In this document: piece after piece, positions 43,904 to 60,306 of the stretch
Layout of the letters: each line of letters opens with the position of its first letter
Position numbering within the stretch: position 1 is the stretch's first letter
DNA from: Botrimarina colliarenosi
GTDB lineage: Bacteria > Planctomycetota > Planctomycetia > Pirellulales > Lacipirellulaceae
Direction: 5' to 3'
Assembly: GCF_007859955.1 (NCBI RefSeq)
Contig: NZ_SJPR01000003.1
Location: 1 to 64,000, forward strand
Length of the DNA: 64,000 bases
Notes under the pieces: generated by a model
Databases searched by the model: none
Seen by the model: only the letters and a program-made list of their open reading frames with translations
Told to the model about the DNA's origin: nothing
Translations under genes and position numbers: made by a program

Positions 43904-43978
43904 GCGGTTGATTGACAGTTAGCCCCGCCGCGACCAACCCGTCGCAGCCGTGCGGGCGCCCACAGCGAAGAGGTTACG

Positions 43979-44788
43979 TTGAGCGACGAAACGTTAGAGA
44001 GCGAAGTCAAGCCGCAAGACGCCACGGACACCCCGTCCGCGGCGCCGGTCGATGATGTGTCGGATGACGCCGCCGAGGCGACGCCGGTAGAGCCGACGGC
44101 CGAGGAAGTGGCGGAGACGGCGCGGCTGGCGGTCGAGGCCGCCGAGCTCGACGCGGCCGAAGCCGCGATGGACGACGAGGAAGAGACCATCGCGCTCGCC
44201 CCCACGGGCCCGATCGAAGAGCTGAGCGAGGAGGAGCTGGCCGAGGATATCCAAATCAATTGGTACATCCTCAAGGTTCAGAGCAACCGCGAGCGGACCT
44301 CCTCCGAAGCGCTGAAGCGGAAGGTGGCGATCGAGGGGATCGAGCGGTATTTCGGCGAGATCATCGTCCCGACCGAGAAGGTTACCGAGTTCAAGAACGG
44401 TAAGAAGAAAACCGTCGAACGCAAGATCTGGCCGGGTTACATCGCCGTTCAGATGCACGTGAACGACGACACCTGGTTTGCGATCCGCGAGACGTCGGGC
44501 ATCGGCGACTTCACCGGGGCGTCCGGCAAGCCGATCCCGATGAGCCAAGCGGACATCGAGAAGATTCTCCCTAAGGAAGAGGGCGAAGAGGGCGAGGACG
44601 ACAGCCCGAAGCTGAACATCAAGTTCGCGGAAGGGGACAAGGTCAAGGTCACCGACGGCAACTTCGAGAATTTCGAAGGGGACGTCGACGCGATCGACCA
44701 CCAAAGCGGCAAGATTACGGTCATGATCAGCATCTTCGGGCGGAGTACGCCGGTCGAGCTGGAATACTGGCAGGTAGAAAAGCTTTGA
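43979..44788 (+). CDS. nusG: transcription factor NusG with acidic N-terminal extension
   Basis: From TTG 43979 (GAAGAGG upstream) the protein has 269 residues, about 90 more than E. coli. Residues 1-92 are very acidic and Ala-rich (AEEVAETARLAVEAAELDAA). The NGN domain starts near 93 (INWYILKVQSNRERT), with IWPGYIAVQMH and TSGIGDFTGASGKP. An acidic insert EEGEEGEDD precedes the KOW end (KFAEGDKVKVTDG; STPVELEYWQVEKL). It binds RNA polymerase and links to Rho or ribosomes. Confidence 0.93.
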   Translation: MSDETLESEVKPQDATDTPSAAPVDDVSDDAAEATPVEPTAEEVAETARLAVEAAELDAAEAAMDDEEETIALAPTGPIEELSEEELAEDIQINWYILKVQSNRERTSSEALKRKVAIEGIERYFGEIIVPTEKVTEFKNGKKKTVERKIWPGYIAVQMHVNDDTWFAIRETSGIGDFTGASGKPIPMSQADIEKILPKEEGEEGEDDSPKLNIKFAEGDKVKVTDGNFENFEGDVDAIDHQSGKITVMISIFGRSTPVELEYWQVEKL

Positions 44789-44817
44789 GGCCTTAGGTCT
44801 CAGGCCCCAGGCCTTCG
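44787..44817. repeat. AGGCCT-word spacer before rplK
   Basis: AGGCCTTAGGTCTCAGGCC followed by CCAGGCCTT forms short overlapping palindromes in the 44-bp nusG-rplK gap. The same words occur at 61477-61530 before rplC. Confidence 0.6.
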
Positions 44818-44832
44818 AGAAGAGTAATACAG

Positions 44833-45258
44833 ATGGCGAAGCAATTAGTCGGACAGGCGCGGTTCCAGATCCCGGGCGGCCAAGCGACACCGGCCCCCCC
44901 GGTCGGCACGGCGCTGGGTAAGTACGGCATCAACCTCGGCCAATTCGTGCAGGCGTTCAACGACGCCACGCGGGAAGCCAACGGGATGATGATCCCGGTG
45001 GTGGTGAGCCTGTACAACGACCGTTCGTTCGAGTTCATCACGAAGAGCCCCCCGGCGGCCGTCCTTCTCAAGAAGGCGGTTGGCTTGGCGAAGGGCTCGG
45101 GCGTGCCGAACAAGACGAAGGTGGGCAAGGTGACCCAGGCCCAGCTGGAAGAGATCGCGACGATGAAGATGAACGACCTGAACGCCCGCGATGTCGAGCA
45201 CGCCTCGCGGATGATCGCCGGCACGGCCCGCAGCATGGGCTTAGTCGTTGAGGGTTGA
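44833..45258 (+). CDS. rplK: 50S ribosomal protein L11
   Basis: The 141-residue protein is full length: [20 protein letters not shown] (typically KLQIxAGxAxPxPPVGPALG), the C-terminal RNA-binding half [14 protein letters not shown] and [11 protein letters not shown]. It binds 23S rRNA in the GTPase-associated centre. It is followed by an unusually long 234-bp gap before rplA, with which it is usually tightly coupled. Confidence 0.95.
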   Translation: MAKQLVGQARFQIPGGQATPAPPVGTALGKYGINLGQFVQAFNDATREANGMMIPVVVSLYNDRSFEFITKSPPAAVLLKKAVGLAKGSGVPNKTKVGKVTQAQLEEIATMKMNDLNARDVEHASRMIAGTARSMGLVVEG

Positions 45259-45492
45259 GTGGTCGATGGCTGGCTGGGTCGAGGGATGAAAGCGAAGCCG
45301 GTCGCCCAAGGTGCCCAGTGACCCAAGGCGGCTGGTGAACGCTGAGTTAACGAAAGATCAAGCGACAACGCATGAAGGTGGGACGCCAAGCAAGTTTGCA
45401 CGGCGGTTTGGACCACACTTCCCCAAATAACAGCCGGACCGGTCCCCTCAGGGGGGCGAGGCTCTGGCGAACCTACCAAGGGTGAAGCAGCG

Positions 45493-46170
45493 ATGCCAAA
45501 ACTAAGCAAGCGGCTCAAATCCGCCACCAAGAAGCGTCCGAGCGATCCGCTCCCGCTGAAGGACGCGGTCGTCGCCCTCAAGGGGTTTGACGCGGCCAAG
45601 TTCGACCAGTCGGTCGAGGTGGCGATGCGGCTCGGCGTTGATCACACGCAGGCCGACCAGATCGTCCGCGGTTCGATCGTCCTGCCCAACGGCATCGGTA
45701 AGGTCCAGCGGATCGTGGTCTTCGCCAAGGGTCCCGCGGCCAAGGCGGCCGAGGTCGCTGGCGCCGACGAGGTTGGTGACGACGAGCTGGCGAAGAAGAT
45801 CCTCGGCGGCTGGACCGATTTCGATGTCTGCATCGCGACGCCCGACATGATGAAGGTTGTCGGTCCATTGGGCCGTGTCCTTGGCCCTCGTGGCTTGATG
45901 CCGTCGCCCCGTGCCGGCACCGTGACGCCCGACCCGGCGTCGGTCGTTGAAGAGTATAAGGCCGGTAAGGTCGAGTTCCGCAACGACAAGGGCGGCAACG
46001 TCCAGGCGATTGTCGGCAAGCTGAGCTTCGACGCCGACAAGCTGTCGGAGAACATTCAGGCCTTCGTCGACAAGGTGGTCGGCATGAAGCCATCGGCGGT
46101 GAAGGGTATTTACGTCAAGAGCGTTTACATCTCGGCCACAATGAGCCCCAGCGTTCGGCTGGCGGTCTAA
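45493..46170 (+). CDS. rplA: 50S ribosomal protein L1
   Basis: The 225-residue protein (usual 230) has [52 protein letters not shown] and [21 protein letters not shown]1 forms the L1 stalk and often represses its own operon by binding its mRNA. A possible Shine-Dalgarno AAGGGTGAAG lies before the ATG. Confidence 0.95.
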   Translation: MPKLSKRLKSATKKRPSDPLPLKDAVVALKGFDAAKFDQSVEVAMRLGVDHTQADQIVRGSIVLPNGIGKVQRIVVFAKGPAAKAAEVAGADEVGDDELAKKILGGWTDFDVCIATPDMMKVVGPLGRVLGPRGLMPSPRAGTVTPDPASVVEEYKAGKVEFRNDKGGNVQAIVGKLSFDADKLSENIQAFVDKVVGMKPSAVKGIYVKSVYISATMSPSVRLAV

Positions 46171-46310
46171 AGCGGCTTGTGATGTTTCGCCTTCGTGATT
46201 CAATTCCTGGCCAGTTTCGGCCGGGCTCGCAAAGAGAAGAGGGCTAAGAGCGAGGAGCGGTCCTTCCCGTTGACCCTTCCGCCTTTAGTCTCCAGCCTAC
46301 GGCCTCCGTT

Positions 46311-46850
46311 ATGAGCAAGTACGTCAAAGAGATGATGACCGACGACCTCTCCACGAAGTGGGATGGGGTCGAGGAACTGATGCTGGTGAGCTTCGCCGGC
46401 ATGGAAGCCAACGACACCGTCGAGTTGCGTAAGCGGCTCCGCGGCAAGAACATCCACATGATGGTGGTCAAGAACAGCCTGGCCCGTCGGGCGACCGAAG
46501 GGACGGTGCTGGCGCCGGCCTTCGAGGGCGCCCAGGGCGCTCAGGCCGTCGTGTGGGGCGCCGAGGACGTGGTCGCGCTCGCGAAGGAAGTGATCGCGGT
46601 CGCCGAGACCCCCCAGTTCAAGCTCTTCGAGCCGACTGGCGGCGTGCTCGACGGTGCGAAGCTGTCTTCCGACGAAGTGAAGGCGGTCAGCAAGTGGCCG
46701 ACCCGTGGCGAGATGCTCAGCACGATCTCGGGCCAGATCATGGGCCCGGCGATGACGCTGTCGGCTCAGCTGCTCGGCCCGGCGAAGATGCTTGCCAGCC
46801 AGATCAAGCAGAAGAGCGAAGAGGAAGGTGGCGAGGACGCCGGCGAGTGA
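46311..46850 (+). CDS. rplJ: 50S ribosomal protein L10
   Basis: The 179-residue protein begins MSKYVKEMMTDDLSTKW and has RGKNIHMMVVKNSLARRA. It ends with the helix that docks L7/L12 dimers (AKMLASQIKQKSEEEGG). The 140-bp leader contains purine words AAGAGAAGAGGGCTAAGAGC and pyrimidine words CCTTTAGTCTCCAGCC. L10-L12 autoregulation is known in other bacteria; no conserved leader fold can be assigned here. Confidence 0.93.
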   Translation: MSKYVKEMMTDDLSTKWDGVEELMLVSFAGMEANDTVELRKRLRGKNIHMMVVKNSLARRATEGTVLAPAFEGAQGAQAVVWGAEDVVALAKEVIAVAETPQFKLFEPTGGVLDGAKLSSDEVKAVSKWPTRGEMLSTISGQIMGPAMTLSAQLLGPAKMLASQIKQKSEEEGGEDAGE

Positions 46851-47079
46851 TCGCCGCGGACTCGCCCAGGCGGCTCCTCCGCAGCGGAGCGGGCCCTCGC
46901 AACGGACTGCGAACAAGACGATAAGAATAGTAGACCACTCGGTTGTGGCGCAGCCTCAGCAGCGTTTGCCCGGCCGGTACCCCCGTAGAACGCGACGAAC
47001 CCCCGTTCGACCTTACAGGCCGATCTGACCAGTTTGGGCCGGCCGGCCCGTAGCAACGACTTTTAAGAGAGAAGCAAAG

Positions 47080-47499
47080 ATGAGCGAAGAAGCCGTGGCG
47101 GAAGCCCGTGAGTTTGCCAGCACGATCAAGGAAATGGGCGACAAGATTGTCGGCCTGACCCTGAAGGAAGCCAAGGAACTCAGCGACTACCTGAAGGAAG
47201 TGCACGGCATCGAGCCGGCCGCCGGCGGTGGCGCTGTGATGATGGCCGGTCCGGCCGACGGCGGCGGCGCCGCCGCTGTTGAGGAGCAGACCGAGTTCGA
47301 TGTCGTGCTCGAGTCGTTCGGCGACAACAAGATCAGCGTGATCAAGGTCGTCCGCACCGCGACCGGCCTGGGTCTCAAGGAGGCCAAGGACGCCGTCGAA
47401 GGCGCCCCGACGAAGCTCAAGGAAGGCGTTTCGAAGGAAGAGGCCGAGAAGCTCAAGACGGAACTCGAAGAAGCGGGCGCGAAAGTCTCGATCAAGTGA
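47080..47499 (+). CDS. rplL: 50S ribosomal protein L7/L12
   Basis: The 139-residue protein has the N-terminal dimerisation helices, a Gly/Ala hinge ([20 protein letters not shown]) and the C-terminal factor-binding domain ([33 protein letters not shown]). It is slightly long because of the hinge. It is separated from rplJ by 229 bp, unusual for this pair. AAGAGAGAAG precedes the ATG. Confidence 0.95.
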   Translation: MSEEAVAEAREFASTIKEMGDKIVGLTLKEAKELSDYLKEVHGIEPAAGGGAVMMAGPADGGGAAAVEEQTEFDVVLESFGDNKISVIKVVRTATGLGLKEAKDAVEGAPTKLKEGVSKEEAEKLKTELEEAGAKVSIK

Positions 47500-47563
47500 T
47501 CGAGGCGTCGCACCCCCGTCGTCATGGCGGGCCCGGTTGGGCTCGGCAAGCGGCGGGGTGTCG

Positions 47564-47616
47564 AGGCCCAACGACGCGTCGCGCCCGGCTCGGGCGCCCG
47601 CGTCGGTTGGGGCCTT
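47564..47616 (+). terminator. hairpin in the rplL-rpoB gap, possible attenuator
   Basis: AGGCCCAACGACGCG (47564-47578) pairs with CGCGTCGGTTGGGGCCTT (47599-47616) with small bulges, enclosing an inner hairpin GCGCCCG-GCT-CGGGCGC (47581-47597). A weak T-rich stretch follows. An attenuator between rplL and rpoB is known in E. coli; its presence here is inferred. Confidence 0.5.
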
Positions 47617-48042
47617 TCAGCCCCTGCTTCTTTTGTCGCCACGGATGAGTTTGGATTCTAGCACGTCACCTGCGCCAACCCCGCGCCGCGGGCCGGCAGA
47701 GCCGATCGCTGAAAAGCGAAAATCGGCCCTCCACCGGTCAGGGCTCGGGGTACGCGCTTTGGCGTCGCGCGCCTGATCGCTCGTTCCGGCTCTCGTCGCT
47801 CGGACTGGGCGTCGACGCCCGGTCCGCTCGGCAGGGCCCGCCCTTGATTCGCGTCGTTGTTACCACCCGCCTTCCCCGCGTGAACGCCCCGACGGGGTTC
47901 ATCACTTAAAAGGTTGCTCAGTACGGGATTCCCCGTCGCTGTGGTAGCCCGGTTGAGAAGTTCGGTTCCCGCCAGGGGGGGCCGTGATTCTCACCAAGGA
48001 TGAATCTTGAAGGCGCAGCCTGTTCCGCAAGGAGCCGCCACT
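47617..48042. other. rpoB leader region
   Basis: The last 426 bp of the 543-bp gap between rplL and rpoB contain no gene. No consensus promoter is found. AAGGAG at 48029-48034 is the rpoB ribosome-binding site. The length suggests a regulatory leader, but no fold is recognised. Confidence 0.4.
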
Positions 48043-51765
<3,723 letters not shown>

Positions 51766-51781
51766 GATCGCGGGCTGCAGG

Positions 51782-52254
51782 AAGGGAGAGGTGGAGATAA
51801 TTGGGGATAAGGGGATGGTCACCCGGTGGGGCAAGCCGTGACAGGCGATGCGGAAATCACCGAACAGATCATCCGGGCGGTCATCAAGGTGCACCGCACC
51901 TTGGGGCCGGGGTTCCTCGAATCGATTTACCACAACTCCTTATTGATCGAGCTAGAGAACCAAAGGCTGCTTGTTGAGTCCGAGAAACAAATCGTTGTGA
52001 TTTACGAGGGAAGGCCCGTGGGAAGCCACCGGCTCGACCTCCTCGTTGAAGGGCGAATTGTTGTAGAGCTGAAAGCCATCGACGACCTCTCGCAGGCCCA
52101 CTACGCCCAGCTGCGGTCCTACCTAAAAGCGAGCCGACTTGAGACGGGCTTGCTTATTAACTTCGCAAAAGAGAAAGCGGACTTTCGACGAGTAGAAGTC
52201 CGCGTCACCGAATAGCCATCTCCCTATCCCCCCTTTATCTCCCCCATCTCCCTT
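51782..52254. mobile_element. GxxExxY-carrying element between rpoB and rpoC
   Basis: A purine-rich left arm (51782-51819) and its approximate inverse (52216-52254) flank a single ORF. The right arm begins directly after the stop codon TAG. The arms are made of GGGAGA and GGGATAAGG words. The whole unit fills the rpoB-rpoC gap. A related, ORF-less copy is at 28098-28269. No target duplication is obvious. Confidence 0.75.
51826..52215 (+). CDS. GxxExxY protein
   Basis: The GTG-started 129-residue protein has the name motif GFLESIY (29-35) within LGPGFLESIYHNSLLIELE. A PD-(D/E)XK-like core RLDLLVEGRIVVELKA (Asp71, Glu81, Lys83) and a C-terminal INFAKEKADFRRV follow. Members are small, function unknown, and are often encoded in short elements inserted between genes; a nuclease-like fold is suggested by the core. 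GC is lower than in rpoB and rpoC. It interrupts an operon that is nearly always contiguous. Confidence 0.88.
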   Translation: MGQAVTGDAEITEQIIRAVIKVHRTLGPGFLESIYHNSLLIELENQRLLVESEKQIVVIYEGRPVGSHRLDLLVEGRIVVELKAIDDLSQAHYAQLRSYLKASRLETGLLINFAKEKADFRRVEVRVTE

Positions 52255-52285
52255 CAAAAACGTTTCCTAGAAAGGAGCGGTCGGC

Positions 52286-56620
<4,335 letters not shown>

Positions 56621-56660
56621 ACGGAAGGGACGATTTCAAGCAAGAGCTAACGACGGTGGG

Positions 56661-56689
56661 ATCGTGGCCCGAGAGAATCGGGCCACGAT
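56661..56689 (+). terminator. strong hairpin after rpoC
   Basis: A perfect 12-bp stem ATCGTGGCCCGA/TCGGGCCACGAT with a GAGAA loop lies 41 bp after the rpoC stop. There is no T-run, so it may be a pause or Rho-linked end, or an mRNA 3' stabiliser. A new promoter follows 8 bp later. Confidence 0.6.
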
Positions 56690-56696
56690 TCGCCGA

Positions 56697-56724
56697 TTGA
56701 CAATCCGACACGATCCCCTAAGAT
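56697..56724 (+). promoter_or_regulatory. promoter of the rpsL-rpsG-fusA genes
   Basis: TTGACA (56697-56702), 16 bp, TAAGAT (56719-56724): a good sigma-70-type promoter directly after the rpoC hairpin and 117 bp before rpsL. It suggests that the str genes start a new transcript. Confidence 0.65.
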
Positions 56725-56840
56725 GCGGGGCTCGCGGCGCGGTCCGGGGCGACCCGATGCGCCGTTTTCCCGCTGAAATAGCTGATCTTACGAGCGCCTA
56801 GCGCCCTCCAACTGCCTAGGCTTTCCAACTAGCGCCCGTT

Positions 56841-57233
56841 ATGCCCACGATCAACCAGCTCGTTAAAAAGAACCGCAAATCGAAGCGGTCCAAGAGCAAG
56901 TCGCCGGTCCTCGACCGCTGCCCGTTCAAGCGGGGCGTCTGCCTCCAGGTCCGGACGATGACGCCGAAGAAGCCGAACTCGGCTCTCCGGAAGATCACGC
57001 GTGTGCGGCTTTCCAACGGGAAGGAAGTCACCGTCTACATCCCGGGCGAAGGCCACACGCTGCAGGAGCACAGCATCGTGCTGGTCCGCGGCGGTCGTGT
57101 CCGCGACCTCCCGGGTGTGCGTTACCACGTCGTCCGCGGCGCCCTCGACTCGCTGGGTGTCAGCGGCCGTAAGCAGTCTCGCAGCCTTTACGGCGCGAAG
57201 AAGGACGGCGGCGGCCCCGCCAAGAAGAAGTAA
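56841..57233 (+). CDS. rpsL: 30S ribosomal protein S12
   Basis: The 130-residue protein aligns residue for residue with E. coli S12 through the conserved part: [11 protein letters not shown] (Lys43-Lys44) and [22 protein letters not shown]. Position 88, Lys in E. coli, is Arg88. K88R in E. coli gives streptomycin resistance, so intrinsic resistance is predicted. The basic C-terminal tail (GGGPAKKK) is normal. Confidence 0.97.
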   Translation: MPTINQLVKKNRKSKRSKSKSPVLDRCPFKRGVCLQVRTMTPKKPNSALRKITRVRLSNGKEVTVYIPGEGHTLQEHSIVLVRGGRVRDLPGVRYHVVRGALDSLGVSGRKQSRSLYGAKKDGGGPAKKK

Positions 57234-57243
57234 AAATGCGTTC

Positions 57244-57317
57244 GGCTGTCAGCCATCAGCTGTCAGCTATTCCATCTCACTGCCTAGCTGATCGCTGCCA
57301 GCCGACCGCTGACAGCC
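57244..57317. repeat. GCTGTCAGC-word inverted repeat before rpsG
   Basis: Left arm GGCTGTCAGCCATCAGCTGT (from 57244) and right arm AGCTGATCGCTGCCAGCCG... GCTGACAGCC (57286-57317) are approximate inverses with 10-bp perfect ends. It ends 8 bp before the rpsG start and leaves no room for a Shine-Dalgarno sequence. The words recur at 62384-62457. Confidence 0.85.
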
Positions 57318-57325
57318 CCCGACCC

Positions 57326-57796
57326 ATGGCCCGCATCACCGCCAGCCGCAAAACGCTCAAGCCGGACCCCGTTCACGGGTCGCTCCTGGCGAGCAAGTTC
57401 ATCAATTGCCTGATGCACGACGGCAAGAAGAGCACCGCCCAGTCGGTGTTCTACGACGCCCTGGAGGTGATCCGCGGCCGGATCGCCGATCAGGAGCCGA
57501 TCGACGTCTTCACGCAGGCCCTTGAGAACGTCAAGCCGGCGATCGAAGTCCGCAGCAAGCGGGTTGGTGGCGCCGCCTACCAGGTCCCGATGCAGGTCAA
57601 CCGCAACCGGCAGCAGGCCTTGGCGATCCGCTGGATCCTGGCCGCGGTCCGCGACAAGAAGGGCCGCCCGACGCACCAGAAGCTGGCCGACGAGCTCGTC
57701 GCCGCCTTCAACCGCGAGGGCGCCGCGATGACCAAGCGAGAGAACGTCCACCGCATGGCCGACGCCAACAAGGCGTTCGCCCACTTTGCGTGGTGA
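57326..57796 (+). CDS. rpsG: 30S ribosomal protein S7
   Basis: The 156-residue protein begins [19 protein letters not shown] and has the family core [31 protein letters not shown] and [21 protein letters not shown]7 nucleates the 30S head and can repress the str operon. From ATG 57326; the longer frame reads through the repeat. Confidence 0.96.
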   Translation: MARITASRKTLKPDPVHGSLLASKFINCLMHDGKKSTAQSVFYDALEVIRGRIADQEPIDVFTQALENVKPAIEVRSKRVGGAAYQVPMQVNRNRQQALAIRWILAAVRDKKGRPTHQKLADELVAAFNREGAAMTKRENVHRMADANKAFAHFAW

Positions 57797-57828
57797 GATA
57801 GCTAAAGCCCACTCGCAAAAGACACAGA

Positions 57829-57892
57829 GGGGTCAGGCGTCAGGGGTCAGGATTCTGTGTAGAATCCCGGTCCCTGGCGCCTGACCCTTTTT
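57829..57892 (+). terminator. GGGTCAGG-word hairpin with T-run after rpsG
   Basis: Arm 57829-57856 (GGGGTCAGGCGTCAGGGGTC...) pairs with 57861-57887 around a GTGT loop, about 23 of 27 positions, and is followed by TTTTT. It resembles a rho-independent terminator, but is built of the repeated words of the spacer elements. The words reappear inverted at 58064-58088, just before fusA. Confidence 0.6.
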
Positions 57893-57905
57893 CCTGCGCT
57901 GACGA

Positions 57906-58054
57906 GAAGGGGAACCGCCAAGACGCCAGGAACGCGCCAGGAACGCCAAGAAGAGAAGATTAAGACTGGCTAGACAGGATCGACAGGATGCAAGCTTGCT
58001 AGTCATCCTGTAAATCCCGTCGAAGACTTTTTGGCGTCTAGGCGGTTCCCCTTT
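57906..58054. repeat. nested inverted-repeat element before fusA
   Basis: The outer arms are AAGGGGAACCGCCAAGACGC (57907 on) and GGCGGTTCCCCTTT (58041-58054). The inner arms are GACAGGATCGACAGGATG (57973-57990) and CATCCTGTAAATCCCGTC (58004-58021). There is no ORF. The inner ACAGGAT words match the element at 29105-29250. It lies between the hairpin at 57829 and its inverse words at 58064, so it may be nested. Confidence 0.85.
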
Positions 58055-58092
58055 CTGACTGCTGAAGCCTGATACCTGACCCCTGAAGTCCC

Positions 58093-60303
58093 GTGCCCGC
58101 TGACTTAACCAAGCTCCGCAACATCGGCGTCATTGCCCACATTGATGCGGGCAAGACGACCGTCACCGAGCGGATGCTCTACGTCAGCTCGGCCAAGCAC
58201 CGCGTGGGCGAGGTCGACAAGGGGACCACGACCACCGACGACGACGCCGAGGAAGCCGAGCGCGGCATCACCATCTACTCGGCCTGCGTGCAGTTCCCCT
58301 GGAAGGACGTGAAGGTCAATCTGATCGACACGCCCGGGCACGTCGACTTCACGGCCGAGGTCGAGCGGAGCCTGCGGGTGCTCGACGGGGCGGTTGTGGT
58401 CTTCAGCGCCCGCGAAGGGGTCGAGGCGCAGAGCGAGACGGTCTGGCGCCAAGCGAACCGCTACCACGTGCCGCGGATCGCGTTCATCAACAAGATGGAC
58501 CGCGAGGGGGCGAGCTGGGAGAACGTGCTCGGCGAGCTCGAGTCGCGGCTCGGCGCCAAGCCGGTGGCGCTGCAGATCCCCGCGGGCGAGGGCCCGCCGC
58601 ACGTCGCCAACCCGTTCCGGGGCGTCATCGACCTCGTGAAGCAGAAGCTGCTCACCTTCCCGGGTGGCAAGGAGGGTCGCGACATCGTCGAGGCGCCGAT
58701 TCCCGACGACCTAGCGGACGAGGCGGCCCTCTACCGCGAGCAGATGCTCGATCAGCTCTACGGCTACTCGGACGAGCTGATGGAGCTCGCGTTGGGGGGG
58801 GAAGCGATCCCCGAGGCGCTCATCCGCAAGGTGATCCGTTCGGCGACGGTGCACCTGCAGATCCAGCCGGTGCTGTGCGGCTCGGCGCTGCACGGCATGG
58901 GGGTCGAGCCGCTGCTCGACGCGGTGGCCGCTTATCTGCCGCACCCGCTCGAGATGCCGCCGGTCGAGGGGATTGATCCCACGGGGCGCGACGGGGCGAA
59001 GACCAAGGGAAAGCGGGCGGCGCGGCTGAAGTCCGAAGTGGGAAGTGGGAAGGCGGAAGACGCGGGCGAACCCGAGGCAAAGATTGCCCGCAAGCCCGAC
59101 GTGACCGAGCCGTTCTGTGGGCTGGTCTTCAAGATCCTGCCCTACAAGACGGGCGACCTCTACTGGGTCCGCGTCTATTCGGGCGAGCTGAAGCCCAACA
59201 GCCGGGTCCTCAATCCGGGCCGGGACCTCAAGGAGAACGTCGCCCAGATCTGGCGGATCCATGCGTCAAAGAAGGACGAGCAGCTCGACCACGCCCAGGC
59301 GGGCGAGATCATCGCGCTGTTGGGCCTCCGCGATTCGATCACCGGCGACACGCTCTGCGACACCCGCGCGCCGATCTTGCTGGAGTCGATCGAGTTCCCC
59401 GACACGGTGATCTCGATGGCGATCGAGGCGGAGAACTCGGAGGAGAAGAAGAAGCTGCTGGGCGTCCTCGACATGCTCCGCAAGCAGGACCCCACCTTCC
59501 GGGCGAGCGACAACGCCGAGACCGGCGAGACGATCATCTCGGGCATGGGCGAGCTGCACCTCGAGGTGATCCAGCACCGGCTGGCCCGCGATTTTGGCCT
59601 CAAGTTCCGCGCCCGCCAGCCGCGTGTCAGCTACCGCGAGTCGGTCGCCAAAAAGGTCGAAGTCACCGGCGAGTGCAACCGCAACATCAACGGCGTCCAG
59701 CACACGGCGGCCGTTCGGCTGCGGGTCGAGCCGTTCACGCCGACCGGCCCGCTGGCCCACGTGGCGCCGCCGGTGGTGGTGAGCGTCGATCCGAAGGCGG
59801 CGAAGCCGTCACTAGAAGGCGGCGGCGGCCTGACCGACGAGTGGGTCAACCTGGTTGTCGAGGAGCTGCAAGCCGCGGCGGAGGGGGGCGGCACGCTGGG
59901 CTTCCCGCTGCTGAGGCTGAAAGTGACGGTCCTTGGCGGCGAGGTCCATGAGACCGACGCGACCGACATCGGCTTCCGCACCGCGGCGTCGCTGGCGTTC
60001 GACAAGGGCCTCCGCGAGGCGGGCGTCGTCCTGCTCGAGCCGATCATGGCCCTGCAGATCACCACGCCCGAGGAGCACATGGGCGACCTGGTCGGCGACC
60101 TCCAGCAACGCCGGGCGATGATCGAGCAGACCGCCCAGCGGGGCGGGGCGACGGTGATTTACGCCCAGGCGCCGCTGGCGAACCTCTTTGGCTACTCCAG
60201 CGCGATGCGCTCGCTCAGCCAAGGCAGAGCGGGGTGCAGCATGACGCCGAGTGACTACGCCCCGGCGCCCGATGACGTGGTGCAGAAGTTTTTGGGGGAG
60301 TGA
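58093..60303 (+). CDS. fusA: elongation factor G
   Basis: From GTG 58093 the 736-residue GTPase has AHIDAGKTT (15-23), DTPGHVDFTAEVERSLRVLD, NKMDREGA and the C-terminal domains ending GRAGCSMTPSDYAPAP. It drives translocation and ribosome recycling. It is about 30 residues longer than usual. Part of this is a charged stretch near residues 300-335 (KTKGKRAARLKSEVGSGKAE) just before the second domain. The DNA for KSEVGSGKAE is a short-word repeat (59028-59059). Confidence 0.94.
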   Translation: MPADLTKLRNIGVIAHIDAGKTTVTERMLYVSSAKHRVGEVDKGTTTTDDDAEEAERGITIYSACVQFPWKDVKVNLIDTPGHVDFTAEVERSLRVLDGAVVVFSAREGVEAQSETVWRQANRYHVPRIAFINKMDREGASWENVLGELESRLGAKPVALQIPAGEGPPHVANPFRGVIDLVKQKLLTFPGGKEGRDIVEAPIPDDLADEAALYREQMLDQLYGYSDELMELALGGEAIPEALIRKVIRSATVHLQIQPVLCGSALHGMGVEPLLDAVAAYLPHPLEMPPVEGIDPTGRDGAKTKGKRAARLKSEVGSGKAEDAGEPEAKIARKPDVTEPFCGLVFKILPYKTGDLYWVRVYSGELKPNSRVLNPGRDLKENVAQIWRIHASKKDEQLDHAQAGEIIALLGLRDSITGDTLCDTRAPILLESIEFPDTVISMAIEAENSEEKKKLLGVLDMLRKQDPTFRASDNAETGETIISGMGELHLEVIQHRLARDFGLKFRARQPRVSYRESVAKKVEVTGECNRNINGVQHTAAVRLRVEPFTPTGPLAHVAPPVVVSVDPKAAKPSLEGGGGLTDEWVNLVVEELQAAAEGGGTLGFPLLRLKVTVLGGEVHETDATDIGFRTAASLAFDKGLREAGVVLLEPIMALQITTPEEHMGDLVGDLQQRRAMIEQTAQRGGATVIYAQAPLANLFGYSSAMRSLSQGRAGCSMTPSDYAPAPDDVVQKFLGE
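59028..59059. repeat. short-word repeat in frame inside fusA
   Basis: GAAGTCCGAAGTGGGAAGTG followed by GGAAGGCGGAAG encodes KSEVGSGKAE in a linker of EF-G. It has the look of one arm of the intergenic short-word repeats and keeps the reading frame. Confidence 0.6.
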
Positions 60304-60306
60304 TTG

